From contig WUQR01000139.1 in the NCBI GenBank assembly GCA_009889515.1, forward strand, positions 310,001-374,000: DNA of 64,000 bases, read 5' to 3'. Positions 1-7,989 of the stretch are shown piece after piece. A program made the translations under genes and the position numbers. The first letter of the stretch is position 1. Each line of letters begins with the position of its first letter. The notes below the pieces were generated by a model. The model made no database searches. It had not been told where the DNA came from and worked only from the letters and a program-made list of their open reading frames with translations. Source of the DNA: Nitrososphaerota archaeon. GTDB lineage: Archaea; Thermoproteota; Nitrososphaeria_A; Caldarchaeales; Calditenuaceae.

Positions 1-154
1 TGTATGGCATCTTTATCCATCCTCTAAAAAAGCCCGCGATATATATGAATTCCAGCCTCACAACAATTGTGTAGGGCCTTGACACATAGCCCTTTCACCG
101 GTTAATTTCGGTGGATAAAGGTTATTTATCAGTAGATGCACTCGATTCCAGAAG

Positions 155-1894
155 ATGACGCAGGTAGTGCTAACATACGATCCCTCATTGGGACACATGT
201 TTCACAATTTTCCGCTCCTCAGCTTTCTCCCCTGCGCGCCGGTCAGATACGTCCCACCACCGATATACAGGTATCTGAGCAAGCCGGATGTTCCCGCAGA
301 CGAATATGGACGCGCCGTCCTAGCACCCTACGGGATCAGAAAGATTGAGGCATGTCTCAAGACGAAGTCGAAGTTACGGGCCGAGGTCATCCACCCCAAC
401 CACTTGGATAGACACATCAGAGAAGATACCAAGATAATAGCTGTTAACACGATGGATCCGTTGGGTATCGGGCCCCTAACGATAATGTTTAACAACTGTG
501 GGCGTGAGAAGTCTTGGGTCGCGCAGGAGTTTGAGTCCCTCATACATACTATAAATGTTCTGCGTAGGAATAGATGCCCCAAGGCCAAGCTTATAGTGGG
601 TGGTGCGGGTGAATGGGAGTTTGAGATTAGGCCGGAGATGATAGATGCGTTCGGGATCGACCACGTAGTTCAGGGCGAGATGGACGATATAATACACATT
701 CTCTTCGAGGGATTGATTGAGGACAGTATCGACAATTCTATATTCTTTCATGGTTTCAGAACAACAGTCTTCAACCAGCATGGACGCGCCACAGTAACTT
801 ATGTGAAAGATCCGCGTGGACGCTTCATTACGCGTCACCCATTCTCTAGGTATAGGCTCCCCAAGATAGACGATATTCCAACCATAGTCGGTGGCACTAT
901 TAGCGGCCAGGTCGAGATCATGAGAGGTTGCGGTCTTGACTGTGATTTCTGCGAGGTTACGACGCGTCCGCTCCGCTATTATCCACCGGAGAAGGTCCTA
1001 GAGGAGGTTAGGGTGAACTTGAGATATGGTGTGAGGAACGCTTGGTTTATTACAGATAATCAGTGGGCCTACATGTTGAGAGACCCTGACTACTGGCCGA
1101 ACAGGGAGGCGATCGAAAAACTCTACAGAACCGTCATGTCGCAGAACGGTGTGACACATGCAAACCCGATGCACGCGACGCTTGCTCCACCGGCTGCAGA
1201 CCCAGAGCTGCCCATGATGATCTCCAAGATAGTAGGTGCTGGTCCGGGGAAGCACGTCGGTGTTCAGATAGGCTTGGAGACAGGGAGTGACAAGCTGATT
1301 CTGCAACACATGTCTAGGAAGGCCCTACCCTTCCGGGTTGGCGTGGATGCGACTTGGTCTGAGATAGTTATTGAAGGGCAGAAGGCTCTAAACGCTGCAT
1401 ACTGGTTACCGGCCTACACAATAATACTTGGACTCGGAGGTGAGACGGATGACGACATCTGGGACACCATCGGCCTGATAAACTACATGGCCTCCCAAGG
1501 GCTCCTCTTCACAGTCACGCCTATGGCGCTAGTAAGCCTCGGCTCCCTCCGCGGAAACCAATCCCTCACCGATGTGTATGCCAGCCTAACCCCGGCGCAG
1601 GCAGCACTAATCTACGTCAGCTGGAGGAATACGCGGAGGATGGCCGAGCTTCTGGCGTGGAGGCTCGGGAGCGACAATCCGATACTTAAGCTTGTCACAG
1701 GTGGTATACTCACATTCGGCGCCAACTTCTGGGTAAACTCTATTGAGCGCTACTTCAGAAAGGTTAACCCCGAGGCGGGCAGGGCAATCGAGAAGGCTAA
1801 AAACTACACCACAGTCTACTCGAAAGGCACCGACTTCAACAAGCTAAGAGAGCGGTTCAAGGAGATCAAGAGCAGGCCCGCTATAATGAACTAA
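155..1894 (+). CDS. Radical SAM protein with B12-binding-like N-terminal domain
   Basis: A 579-residue protein. The radical SAM Cys motif is visible as C259-x3-C263-x2-C266 (CGLDCDFC), which would hold the 4Fe-4S cluster that cleaves S-adenosylmethionine. The segment before it, about residues 80-185, reads like a cobalamin-binding fold, with a VGGAGEWEFE stretch followed by a VVQGEMDD stretch as in BchE/elongator-like B12 radical SAM enzymes. The substrate cannot be told from sequence. The start at 155 follows a TATA-like ttatttatc at about 121-129, so the message is probably leaderless or nearly so. The 3' end overlaps the convergent winged-helix gene by four bases. Family assignment is firm; function is open. 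Confidence 0.85.
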   Translation: MTQVVLTYDPSLGHMFHNFPLLSFLPCAPVRYVPPPIYRYLSKPDVPADEYGRAVLAPYGIRKIEACLKTKSKLRAEVIHPNHLDRHIREDTKIIAVNTMDPLGIGPLTIMFNNCGREKSWVAQEFESLIHTINVLRRNRCPKAKLIVGGAGEWEFEIRPEMIDAFGIDHVVQGEMDDIIHILFEGLIEDSIDNSIFFHGFRTTVFNQHGRATVTYVKDPRGRFITRHPFSRYRLPKIDDIPTIVGGTISGQVEIMRGCGLDCDFCEVTTRPLRYYPPEKVLEEVRVNLRYGVRNAWFITDNQWAYMLRDPDYWPNREAIEKLYRTVMSQNGVTHANPMHATLAPPAADPELPMMISKIVGAGPGKHVGVQIGLETGSDKLILQHMSRKALPFRVGVDATWSEIVIEGQKALNAAYWLPAYTIILGLGGETDDDIWDTIGLINYMASQGLLFTVTPMALVSLGSLRGNQSLTDVYASLTPAQAALIYVSWRNTRRMAELLAWRLGSDNPILKLVTGGILTFGANFWVNSIERYFRKVNPEAGRAIEKAKNYTTVYSKGTDFNKLRERFKEIKSRPAIMN

Positions 1895-2316
1895 TCCCTT
1901 ACATGTGCAGCTCTATGCTTATGCTCAAAGACTGAAGTAATTATGCTCTCTCTCACCTGGCTTGGGAGAATTGATGACGAAAGCCACATACCAAACGCTC
2001 TCCTCTCATAGACGTTGACAGGTCTCTTAAAAATTACCAGTCTCCTTATAGTCTGGTATACGCGATTGTTGCTGTGGATTTTGGGGATGTAGTATAGTCT
2101 GAGTAGCCTTCTGCTTCCAATCCGTCCCCGAGGCCTTGCAAACCTGCCCAGCCTCACCTCCACAAAACTCAGCAGACCGTCGTAAACAAGCCTATTCAGC
2201 GTTGCTTGGGCTGTCGCAACCTTACACTTTGCTTTACGTGCGATTAGGGGAACAGGTAAGGGCCCGTACCTCTTAAGAGTTGTAATGACCCTCGCGGTGG
2301 CCGGTCCCCTCATCAT
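1891..2316 (-). CDS. Winged-helix DNA-binding domain protein (hypothetical)
   Basis: A basic 141-residue protein. Residues about 8-60 look like a winged-helix unit: a helix, then IARKAKCKVATAQATLNRLV as a recognition-helix-like segment, then a short beta wing. The C-terminal half is Arg-rich and has no motif I recognise. It sits alone, convergent with the radical SAM gene and divergent from the RecA-like gene across an AT-rich 188-base intergenic region that could hold two promoters. A role as a local transcription regulator is inference only. Confidence 0.6.
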   Translation of the reverse strand: MMRGPATARVITTLKRYGPLPVPLIARKAKCKVATAQATLNRLVYDGLLSFVEVRLGRFARPRGRIGSRRLLRLYYIPKIHSNNRVYQTIRRLVIFKRPVNVYERRAFGMWLSSSILPSQVRESIITSVFEHKHRAAHVRD

Positions 2317-2504
2317 ATGCTTCTGAATATATTTCGATATACTTTGATTTAAAATTTATTTAAACAGCTAAGCAATATAATACGCCTGTCAGTTAGCCCG
2401 CCGCCCTTATAAGACTACACGCAAATCTGATATTATTAGCTGGTCGGCACTGCTAATTTTTAGGGTGAGACGCCACGGGCCCCCGAGCTAGGCAGAGCGT
2501 AGAC
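2317..2504. promoter_or_regulatory. AT-rich divergent promoter region
   Basis: This intergenic stretch separates the minus-strand winged-helix gene from the plus-strand RecA-like gene. It carries TATA-like runs near 2345-2360 (minus strand), and cccttataag near 2402-2411 and aattttta near 2454-2461 (plus strand). I see no RNA gene in it. Confidence 0.4.
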
Positions 2505-3158
2505 ATGCTTGCCACAGGCATAAGTGGCCTAGATTCGACGCGTGGGGGGCTAGAGGCTAGGCGGCTCCACCTAATCGTTGGAGAGGAGAAGAGCGGGAAG
2601 ACAACCCTCGCGCTACAGGTTGCTTCAATAGCCTCCGGAATGGGGTTTGAGGTCCTCTGGCTAGACTGTGGCGGTAGACTGCATCCTGCCAGGCTAAGGG
2701 CCCTGGCAAGCCACTGGGGTGCAGACTTGTCTAAAATTAGGATCTCCACCCCTGAGACCTTCTCTGAGCAGCTGCGGCTAATAATTTGGGCTTGCGACTA
2801 CGCCCAAGAACCGGGACTAATAGTTGTGGACGACTTCACATACCTCCATAGGGTGGAAGCTTCAGGCGTCCTGCCTCATGACAAGTGGATCTATAAAATG
2901 CTCGCTTTCCAGTCTGCCCTCCTTAAAGAGGTTACCCGGTCCCGCAACGTCACTTCAATAGTCGTCTCAGACATTCATGAGAGGCCTGGCCTAGGCCAGC
3001 CGCAGCCAGTAGCCAGCGCGATCGTCTCCTATTATGCGGATAGTGAGTTGTGGCTACAGTCTATTGCAGCCGGTAGACGGTTATTGAGGCTGCGCATAAA
3101 TGATCAATCATTATCGCTCCGTGTTAGAATATTTGAGGGCGGGATTATGGAGGATTAG
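2505..3158 (+). CDS. RecA-superfamily ATPase (RadB/KaiC-like, single domain)
   Basis: A 217-residue single-domain P-loop ATPase of the RecA fold. It opens with the ATGISGLD segment typical of RadA/RadB/KaiC proteins. Walker A is GEEKSGKTT at about residues 27-35, and Walker B is LIVVDD at about residues 104-109. It has no N-terminal helix-hairpin-helix domain, so it is not the main recombinase RadA, which is encoded at 52854. A RadB-like recombination mediator or a KaiC-like signalling ATPase both fit. It abuts the convergent membrane-protein gene with no spacer. Confidence 0.7.
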   Translation: MLATGISGLDSTRGGLEARRLHLIVGEEKSGKTTLALQVASIASGMGFEVLWLDCGGRLHPARLRALASHWGADLSKIRISTPETFSEQLRLIIWACDYAQEPGLIVVDDFTYLHRVEASGVLPHDKWIYKMLAFQSALLKEVTRSRNVTSIVVSDIHERPGLGQPQPVASAIVSYYADSELWLQSIAAGRRLLRLRINDQSLSLRVRIFEGGIMED

Positions 3159-3533
3159 TCATATTTTAGCCGTATATCCCGCGAAAAGTCCAAGAGCCGA
3201 TAAGAGTATGAGAAGTGATGCGCCAAGTGCGGCGTATCCTGCTGCCCTATCAGTTAGACGCCCAGTGGCGGCAAAGTAGAACAGGGTTAGCCCGGTCAAG
3301 CCCAGAGCGTAGTAGAGTGAGACGACTATAAACTCAGCGACTGTCTGTAAAGTCTGTGTGGGAGCGAAGATCTGGCGGCCCCAGAAAGTCGCAACCCGGT
3401 TTAGTGTGACGAAGACCACACCGCTCGTGACCAGTATCACGGTGAACATCAAAATGGCTGCCAGCACCCCCCGCCCCTTAACAACCCAGCTCAGCGAGAG
3501 CACCGTGCCCAGAGTCCTCTTAACCCTCTCCAA
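3159..3533 (-). CDS. Small integral membrane protein (hypothetical)
   Basis: A 124-residue protein that I do not recognise. It shows three hydrophobic segments at about residues 23-46, 64-89 and 95-121, with a basic N-terminus (MERVKRT), so it is predicted to lie in the membrane. Its stop codon directly abuts that of the convergent RecA-like gene. Nothing in the neighbourhood suggests a function. Confidence 0.55.
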   Translation of the reverse strand: MERVKRTLGTVLSLSWVVKGRGVLAAILMFTVILVTSGVVFVTLNRVATFWGRQIFAPTQTLQTVAEFIVVSLYYALGLTGLTLFYFAATGRLTDRAAGYAALGASLLILLSALGLFAGYTAKI

Positions 3534-3713
3534 CCCCCATGAAGTGCAAGCGTCTCAAATATAACCCTAAACGACCCTGCATGACGGAGACAATGCGTTT
3601 ACCCCCAAAGTCAGTACAAACAGATTAGAAGCCATTATCTTCTTACAGAGTTCAGGAGACACTGGGCCTGCTTCACATGTACTCGCTCGTAATTTTTGTA
3701 CACCTCACTGAAA

Positions 3714-3721
3714 ATTTAAAC
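3714..3721 (+). promoter_or_regulatory. TATA box for the ECF transporter operon
   Basis: The sequence atttaaac lies after an A-rich stretch. Transcription would start about 25 bases downstream, near 3742, so the upstream ATG at 3677 could not be used. This favours the in-frame GTG at 3770. Confidence 0.4.
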
Positions 3722-3769
3722 GATCATGTAAGTATCGGTATATTTTGCGGTCATTCTTGCGCGGATTAC

Positions 3770-3982
3770 GTGAGTCTTCCAATACCTTACCCGGCGTTTT
3801 TCCAACTGGTAATCGCTATCGACGTGGTCATCATGGTGGGACTATACATGTTGCTGAGAAGGATGAGTAGGAGTAGCGCCTACTACGGCTTCGTAAGGGG
3901 GATGACGATATTCATGGCGATAGTATTGGTGGGTCTTGTCATTTCATACGTGGCACAGGCAACATTCATGGGGTGGTTCTAA
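3770..3982 (+). CDS. Small two-helix membrane protein of the ECF operon
   Basis: A 70-residue product if read from the GTG at 3770; the open frame extends back to an ATG at 3677, but the extra part is not hydrophobic and lies across the likely promoter. Two membrane segments are visible at about residues 8-25 and 43-66. The stop is one base before the ATG of the S-component gene, so the two are co-transcribed and probably translationally coupled. It may be an accessory subunit of the vitamin transporter. No family was recognised, and this role is inferred from position. Confidence 0.5.
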   Translation: MSLPIPYPAFFQLVIAIDVVIMVGLYMLLRRMSRSSAYYGFVRGMTIFMAIVLVGLVISYVAQATFMGWF

Positions 3983-3983
3983 G

Positions 3984-4574
3984 ATGAGTGAGGTGGTTAC
4001 TCAAGCTAGCATCAAGATGAAACTAGCAATCATCTCTGGAATCTTCGGGGGTGTATGCGCTACCGCCGCGCTGTTCTCGATAATCATTATTCCACTACCA
4101 GGCATTCCGGGCGGGTCTGGATTCTGGATTCCAGCAGCACTCTACTTCGCCTTAACGCTTTGGTTCGGCCTCTATGGAGCACTTGCAGGGCATATCGGAA
4201 CCTTCATAGGTATGGGCCCATTCTTCGGCTGGACCTTCCAGGTCTGGGCTGACGGAGCGCTGGGAGACTTCATGGCGCCGCTTATCTGTAGGGCATTCTT
4301 CTTACTCTTCAAGGCTGACCCAGAGCTAAAGACGAGGAGGGACTATGCTGTCTGGCTTGTCTCTGTACCGATAGCCACTTGCCTCGCAGCGATGTGGATA
4401 CACTTCGTCAACTATTCCTTCGGAACAATCACGTTTGGGGCATGGGTCTGGGGAGTCATAGCCTACACGATAGGCGACTCTCTCGCAGTATTTACAATAG
4501 GCACAATCCTTCTAAGAGTAGCAACTAAATGGGTGAAGACAAGTCCTTTCTATGTTACCGGCCGGCTACTTTAA
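3984..4574 (+). CDS. ECF transporter substrate-binding S component
   Basis: A 196-residue, strongly hydrophobic protein with about five or six membrane segments. It sits directly before an EcfT-type permease and a double ABC ATPase. Size, topology and gene order match the S (substrate-capture) subunit of an energy-coupling-factor vitamin transporter. The substrate is not evident. The 5-formyl-THF cyclo-ligase-like gene at the end of the operon hints at a folate or pterin-like compound, but this is only a contextual guess. I take the ATG at 3984 rather than the open-frame extension to 3936, because 3936 lies inside the upstream gene. Confidence 0.75.
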   Translation: MSEVVTQASIKMKLAIISGIFGGVCATAALFSIIIIPLPGIPGGSGFWIPAALYFALTLWFGLYGALAGHIGTFIGMGPFFGWTFQVWADGALGDFMAPLICRAFFLLFKADPELKTRRDYAVWLVSVPIATCLAAMWIHFVNYSFGTITFGAWVWGVIAYTIGDSLAVFTIGTILLRVATKWVKTSPFYVTGRLL

Positions 4575-4586
4575 AAAGGGCTTGGC

Positions 4587-5408
4587 ATGAGCCAGAGAAC
4601 TTTTTTTACTTACGTAGCGGGAGACTCGCCGCTGGTCAGATTACATCCCTTGCCAAAGGTGACATTGCTACTATCCGTAAACCTAGTCGCTCTCATAATA
4701 GAGGCGCCAATACCCCTACTTCTCTTAACGATAATGTTAGCACTGAGCTTCAAGCTCCTGCGCGTACCTCTAATCGGACTTAAGAAATTCGTAATAGTTG
4801 TCTTAATCGCGAGTCAGGCCGTCCTTATTTCCTACCTTCTAGGCAGCTCGATTCCTGGTTCACAAGTGTACTACACATATCCATGGGGGGCATATGTCTC
4901 CGACATGACACTCCTCTACGCCGCGACAATGATTATGAGATACACATCAATGCTGCTTGGCTCGACTCTTATACTTGCTACAACGACCAGCAGGGACATC
5001 GTCTATGGGGCAGCGGCATTTAGACTTCCCCACACTATCGCATTAATGATGAGCCTCGCATTCAGGACAACGACCATATTTGTTGAGGACTTCATAAGAG
5101 TCAGGGATGCTATGATTCTTCGTGGTGCAAACTTCAGTGAAGGCTCAATACTCGAGAGAGCCAGAAAATATGCGAATGTCTTCACATCTATGATAGTCAT
5201 CGCGCTTAGGAGAATAATGGAGATAGCATATGCCTTACAGGCAAAGGGATTCGGAGCAGCCCCCAAGAGAACCTACTACAGGGAATACAAGTTAAGGATC
5301 AGCGACGTGGTCATTACGTTGACGCTTATCGCTGGCGTTCTGTGTGCCTATGTCCTTAGATACTATGTGGGGTTCTTGGCCTTTCCAGGTTGGCTTCCCT
5401 CCGTGTAA
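4587..5408 (+). CDS. ecfT: ECF transporter transmembrane T component
   Basis: A 273-residue membrane protein of the CbiQ/EcfT family, the scaffold that joins the S component to the ATPases. It has hydrophobic helices through residues 20-130. Two cytoplasmic coupling segments are visible, RVRDAMILRGANF at about residues 168-180 and YALQAKGFGA at about 213-222. These carry the small-residue/Arg or Lys/Gly pattern used to contact the ATP-binding subunits. A final membrane helix closes the protein. It lies 12 bases after the S-component gene and 14 before the ATPase gene. Confidence 0.85.
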   Translation: MSQRTFFTYVAGDSPLVRLHPLPKVTLLLSVNLVALIIEAPIPLLLLTIMLALSFKLLRVPLIGLKKFVIVVLIASQAVLISYLLGSSIPGSQVYYTYPWGAYVSDMTLLYAATMIMRYTSMLLGSTLILATTTSRDIVYGAAAFRLPHTIALMMSLAFRTTTIFVEDFIRVRDAMILRGANFSEGSILERARKYANVFTSMIVIALRRIMEIAYALQAKGFGAAPKRTYYREYKLRISDVVITLTLIAGVLCAYVLRYYVGFLAFPGWLPSV

Positions 5409-5422
5409 AGGGTGATTGAGAC

Positions 5423-7123
5423 ATGGGCGAGGCTGTAAGGATAAGGGATCTGTGGTGGAGGTATGGGCTGGGCCAGGACTGGACACTAAAGGGGGTGGAT
5501 CTGACAGTAAGAGAGGGTGAGTTTCTAGTAATAGTCGGCCCAAGCGGGGCTGGTAAGTCAACGCTCTGCCTAGCATTGTGTGGATTAATTCCACACTTCC
5601 TACGCGGTTACTACAGGGGAGAGGTGATAATCAATGGGCGGGATACTAGGAAGATGAGGCTGAGCGAGATAACCAAGATTGTCGGAATCGTTTTTCAGGA
5701 TCCAGACACGCAATTCGTAACCATGTCGGTGGAAGATGAAGTAGCCTTTCCGCTGGAGAATCATGGCGTACCCCGAGAGGAGATGATCAAGAGGGTTAGA
5801 AAAGCGATGGAGTCAACGAAGATACTCGATCTCAGAGACAAGTATCCACATGAGTTGTCTGGAGGCCAGAAGCAGAGGGTTGCTATAGCCTCTATACTTG
5901 CCCTCGAGCCTGAGATACTAGTGTTAGACGAGCCGACCTCAGACCTCGACCCGGTTGGCAAGGCGGAGATATTCTCGATGCTGGCCGAGCTGAAAAAGTC
6001 TGGCCGAACAATAATACTGGTCGAACACAACATGGAAGAGGCTGCGAAATATGCCGATCGAATAGTCCTGTTGAGGGAGGGCAAAATAACTGTTGATGGG
6101 TCTCCTCGGAAGGTTCTTGGAGATGTCGAAAAAATAAAGTCAATGGGAATATATCCTCCCCAAGTAACCGAGTTGGCACACCTGCTCTCAAGAAGTAACG
6201 GAGTAAACAGTGAACTACCTATAACGTTGGAGGAGGCGGTTGATTGGCTTAGAGAGATGGGAGCTAGGGCTGTGAAGGTATTCGATGGAGAGCATTATGT
6301 ACGGAATGCCGGTGACCCGGTAATTTCTTTCAATAATGCCTCGTTCGTTTATCCTGACGGGACACTTGCGCTCAACTCGATAAACATAGATTTCTACAGG
6401 GGAGAGTTTGTAGCAATCATTGGTCAGAACGGCTCAGGAAAGACCACGCTCGTCAAACACATCGTGGGGTTGTTGAAGCCGACGAGGGGGGAGGTAAGAG
6501 TCTTCGGTAAGAAAACAACGGAGATGAGTATTAAAGAGATTGCTACAAGGATTGGCTATATCTACCAGAACCCTGACCACCAGCTATTCTGCCAGACAGT
6601 ATATGAGGAGTGTGCATATGGGCTAAGAATGCTAGGCCTAGGAGAATCAGAGATAAAAAAGAGGGTTGGAGATATTCTCGAGAAAGTCGGGCTCGGTGGG
6701 CTGGAGAGTGTAGAGACATTCCTCCTCAGCAAGGGTCAGCGACAGAGGCTAGCGATAGCCTCAGTACTTGTGATGGACCCTGAAGTTGTTATCGTGGATG
6801 AGCCGACGACAGGACAAGACATGGCCCAATCACTAAGCATAATGAACCTACTTAAGTCACTTCACGGCGAGGGAAGAACTGTTATAATAGTGACGCACAA
6901 TATGCGCCTAGTCTCCGAATACGCAGAACGCGTGGTAGTGATGAAGGCGGGAAACATCATCTTGGACGGCGAGCCTAGGTGGGTTTTTTCCCAGCCTGCG
7001 AGGCTTAAGGAAGCCCTGATAACTCCCCCGCAGATAACTCAACTGGGACACGTACTGGTCGGCGAGCAATTCAGCCCTCTCACGGTTTATGAGGCAGCGT
7101 CAATGATTCGGCTCGGTGAATGA
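5423..7123 (+). CDS. ecfA: ECF transporter ATPase, two ABC domains fused
   Basis: A 566-residue protein with two complete ABC ATPase domains, replacing the separate EcfA1 and EcfA2 subunits. The N-terminal domain has Walker A GPSGAGKST at about residues 39-47, signature LSGGQKQR and Walker B ILVLDEPTSDLDP. The C-terminal domain, from about residue 300, has Walker A GQNGSGKTT, a variant signature LSKGQRQR and Walker B VVIVDEPTTGQD. The weakened second signature suggests the two ATP sites are not equivalent. The protein energises uptake by the S and T components encoded just upstream. Confidence 0.9.
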   Translation: MGEAVRIRDLWWRYGLGQDWTLKGVDLTVREGEFLVIVGPSGAGKSTLCLALCGLIPHFLRGYYRGEVIINGRDTRKMRLSEITKIVGIVFQDPDTQFVTMSVEDEVAFPLENHGVPREEMIKRVRKAMESTKILDLRDKYPHELSGGQKQRVAIASILALEPEILVLDEPTSDLDPVGKAEIFSMLAELKKSGRTIILVEHNMEEAAKYADRIVLLREGKITVDGSPRKVLGDVEKIKSMGIYPPQVTELAHLLSRSNGVNSELPITLEEAVDWLREMGARAVKVFDGEHYVRNAGDPVISFNNASFVYPDGTLALNSINIDFYRGEFVAIIGQNGSGKTTLVKHIVGLLKPTRGEVRVFGKKTTEMSIKEIATRIGYIYQNPDHQLFCQTVYEECAYGLRMLGLGESEIKKRVGDILEKVGLGGLESVETFLLSKGQRQRLAIASVLVMDPEVVIVDEPTTGQDMAQSLSIMNLLKSLHGEGRTVIIVTHNMRLVSEYAERVVVMKAGNIILDGEPRWVFSQPARLKEALITPPQITQLGHVLVGEQFSPLTVYEAASMIRLGE

Positions 7124-7126
7124 ACC

Positions 7127-7897
7127 ATGGATACCGGAGTGAAGACTGGATACAGGCTCGATGTATGGGAGAGGCTTAAACAATATGCGCGCCCCGACTC
7201 ACGCTTTCACTGGGACTTCTCAAAGTTTATTCCAGACTTCAAGGGGAGTGAAAAGTGTGTGGAAAGGATAAGACGTCTACCAATCTATAAGACGGCGAAA
7301 CTATTATTCATCACTCCTGATAACTGTCTCGAGCGGTTAAGAGAGGCATGCATAAGAGATAAGAAGAGATTCCTAATGACCCCATACGCGATTAAGAGAG
7401 ACTTCTTTTACGTAGATCCGAGACGTGTTCCGCGGGGAATGGAAGCACTGGCCGCAACGCTCGACGGAGTCGAACGCTTCGCAAAACCACTAACCCTTAG
7501 ACAGATGATGAAGTTGGGACACCTAGACTTGCTTGTGACGGGTGTCTCAGTCGTAAATACTAAAGGAGTTAGGTATGGCAAGGGTACTGGATTTTTCGAC
7601 ATAGAGTGGGCAATTTTCAGGGAGTTGGGAATGGTTAATGACGAGACGCCAATAATCGCAGTGGCACATGACTGCCAAGTTGTAGAGACAGACTTTCCCT
7701 ACTCGCACCATGACACCATCGTCGACTACATCGTGACGCCTACGAGGACGATTAGGGTTGAGAGGGCCTTAGGTAAGCCGCTCGGAATAGACTGGCGAAT
7801 ACTTTCACAAGAGCTTTTCAACTCCATCCCACCACTTCGTGAGCTTGTCGAGATTAAAGGGGTCAAGTACCCCCTCTCTACTCCTAAAGATACTTGA
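7127..7897 (+). CDS. 5-formyltetrahydrofolate cyclo-ligase-like protein
   Basis: A 256-residue member of the 5-formyl-THF cyclo-ligase (methenyl-THF synthetase) family. The family signature is seen as VNTKGVRYGKGTGFFD at about residues 143-158, and the C-terminal IIAVAHDCQVVETDFP / HDTIVDYIVTP segment is also typical. The classic enzyme uses ATP to turn 5-formyl-THF into 5,10-methenyl-THF, a salvage step. The start codon lies three bases after the stop of the ECF ATPase, so it belongs to the transporter operon. Whether the substrate is a folate or another formylated cofactor cannot be read from the sequence. Confidence 0.75.
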   Translation: MDTGVKTGYRLDVWERLKQYARPDSRFHWDFSKFIPDFKGSEKCVERIRRLPIYKTAKLLFITPDNCLERLREACIRDKKRFLMTPYAIKRDFFYVDPRRVPRGMEALAATLDGVERFAKPLTLRQMMKLGHLDLLVTGVSVVNTKGVRYGKGTGFFDIEWAIFRELGMVNDETPIIAVAHDCQVVETDFPYSHHDTIVDYIVTPTRTIRVERALGKPLGIDWRILSQELFNSIPPLRELVEIKGVKYPLSTPKDT

Positions 7898-7956
7898 CCT
7901 AACTCCTAGCCCACTAACAGAAGTTTACCGCGTGAAGGGTGTTTGCATGATTATCT

Positions 7957-7966
7957 CTTTATATGG
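7957..7966 (+). promoter_or_regulatory. TATA box of the aglB gene
   Basis: The sequence ctttatatgg is centred about 28 bases upstream of the ATG at 7990. This spacing predicts a leaderless or nearly leaderless message. Confidence 0.55.
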
Positions 7967-7989
7967 TGCTGCTCTAATGGTTTAAGAGA

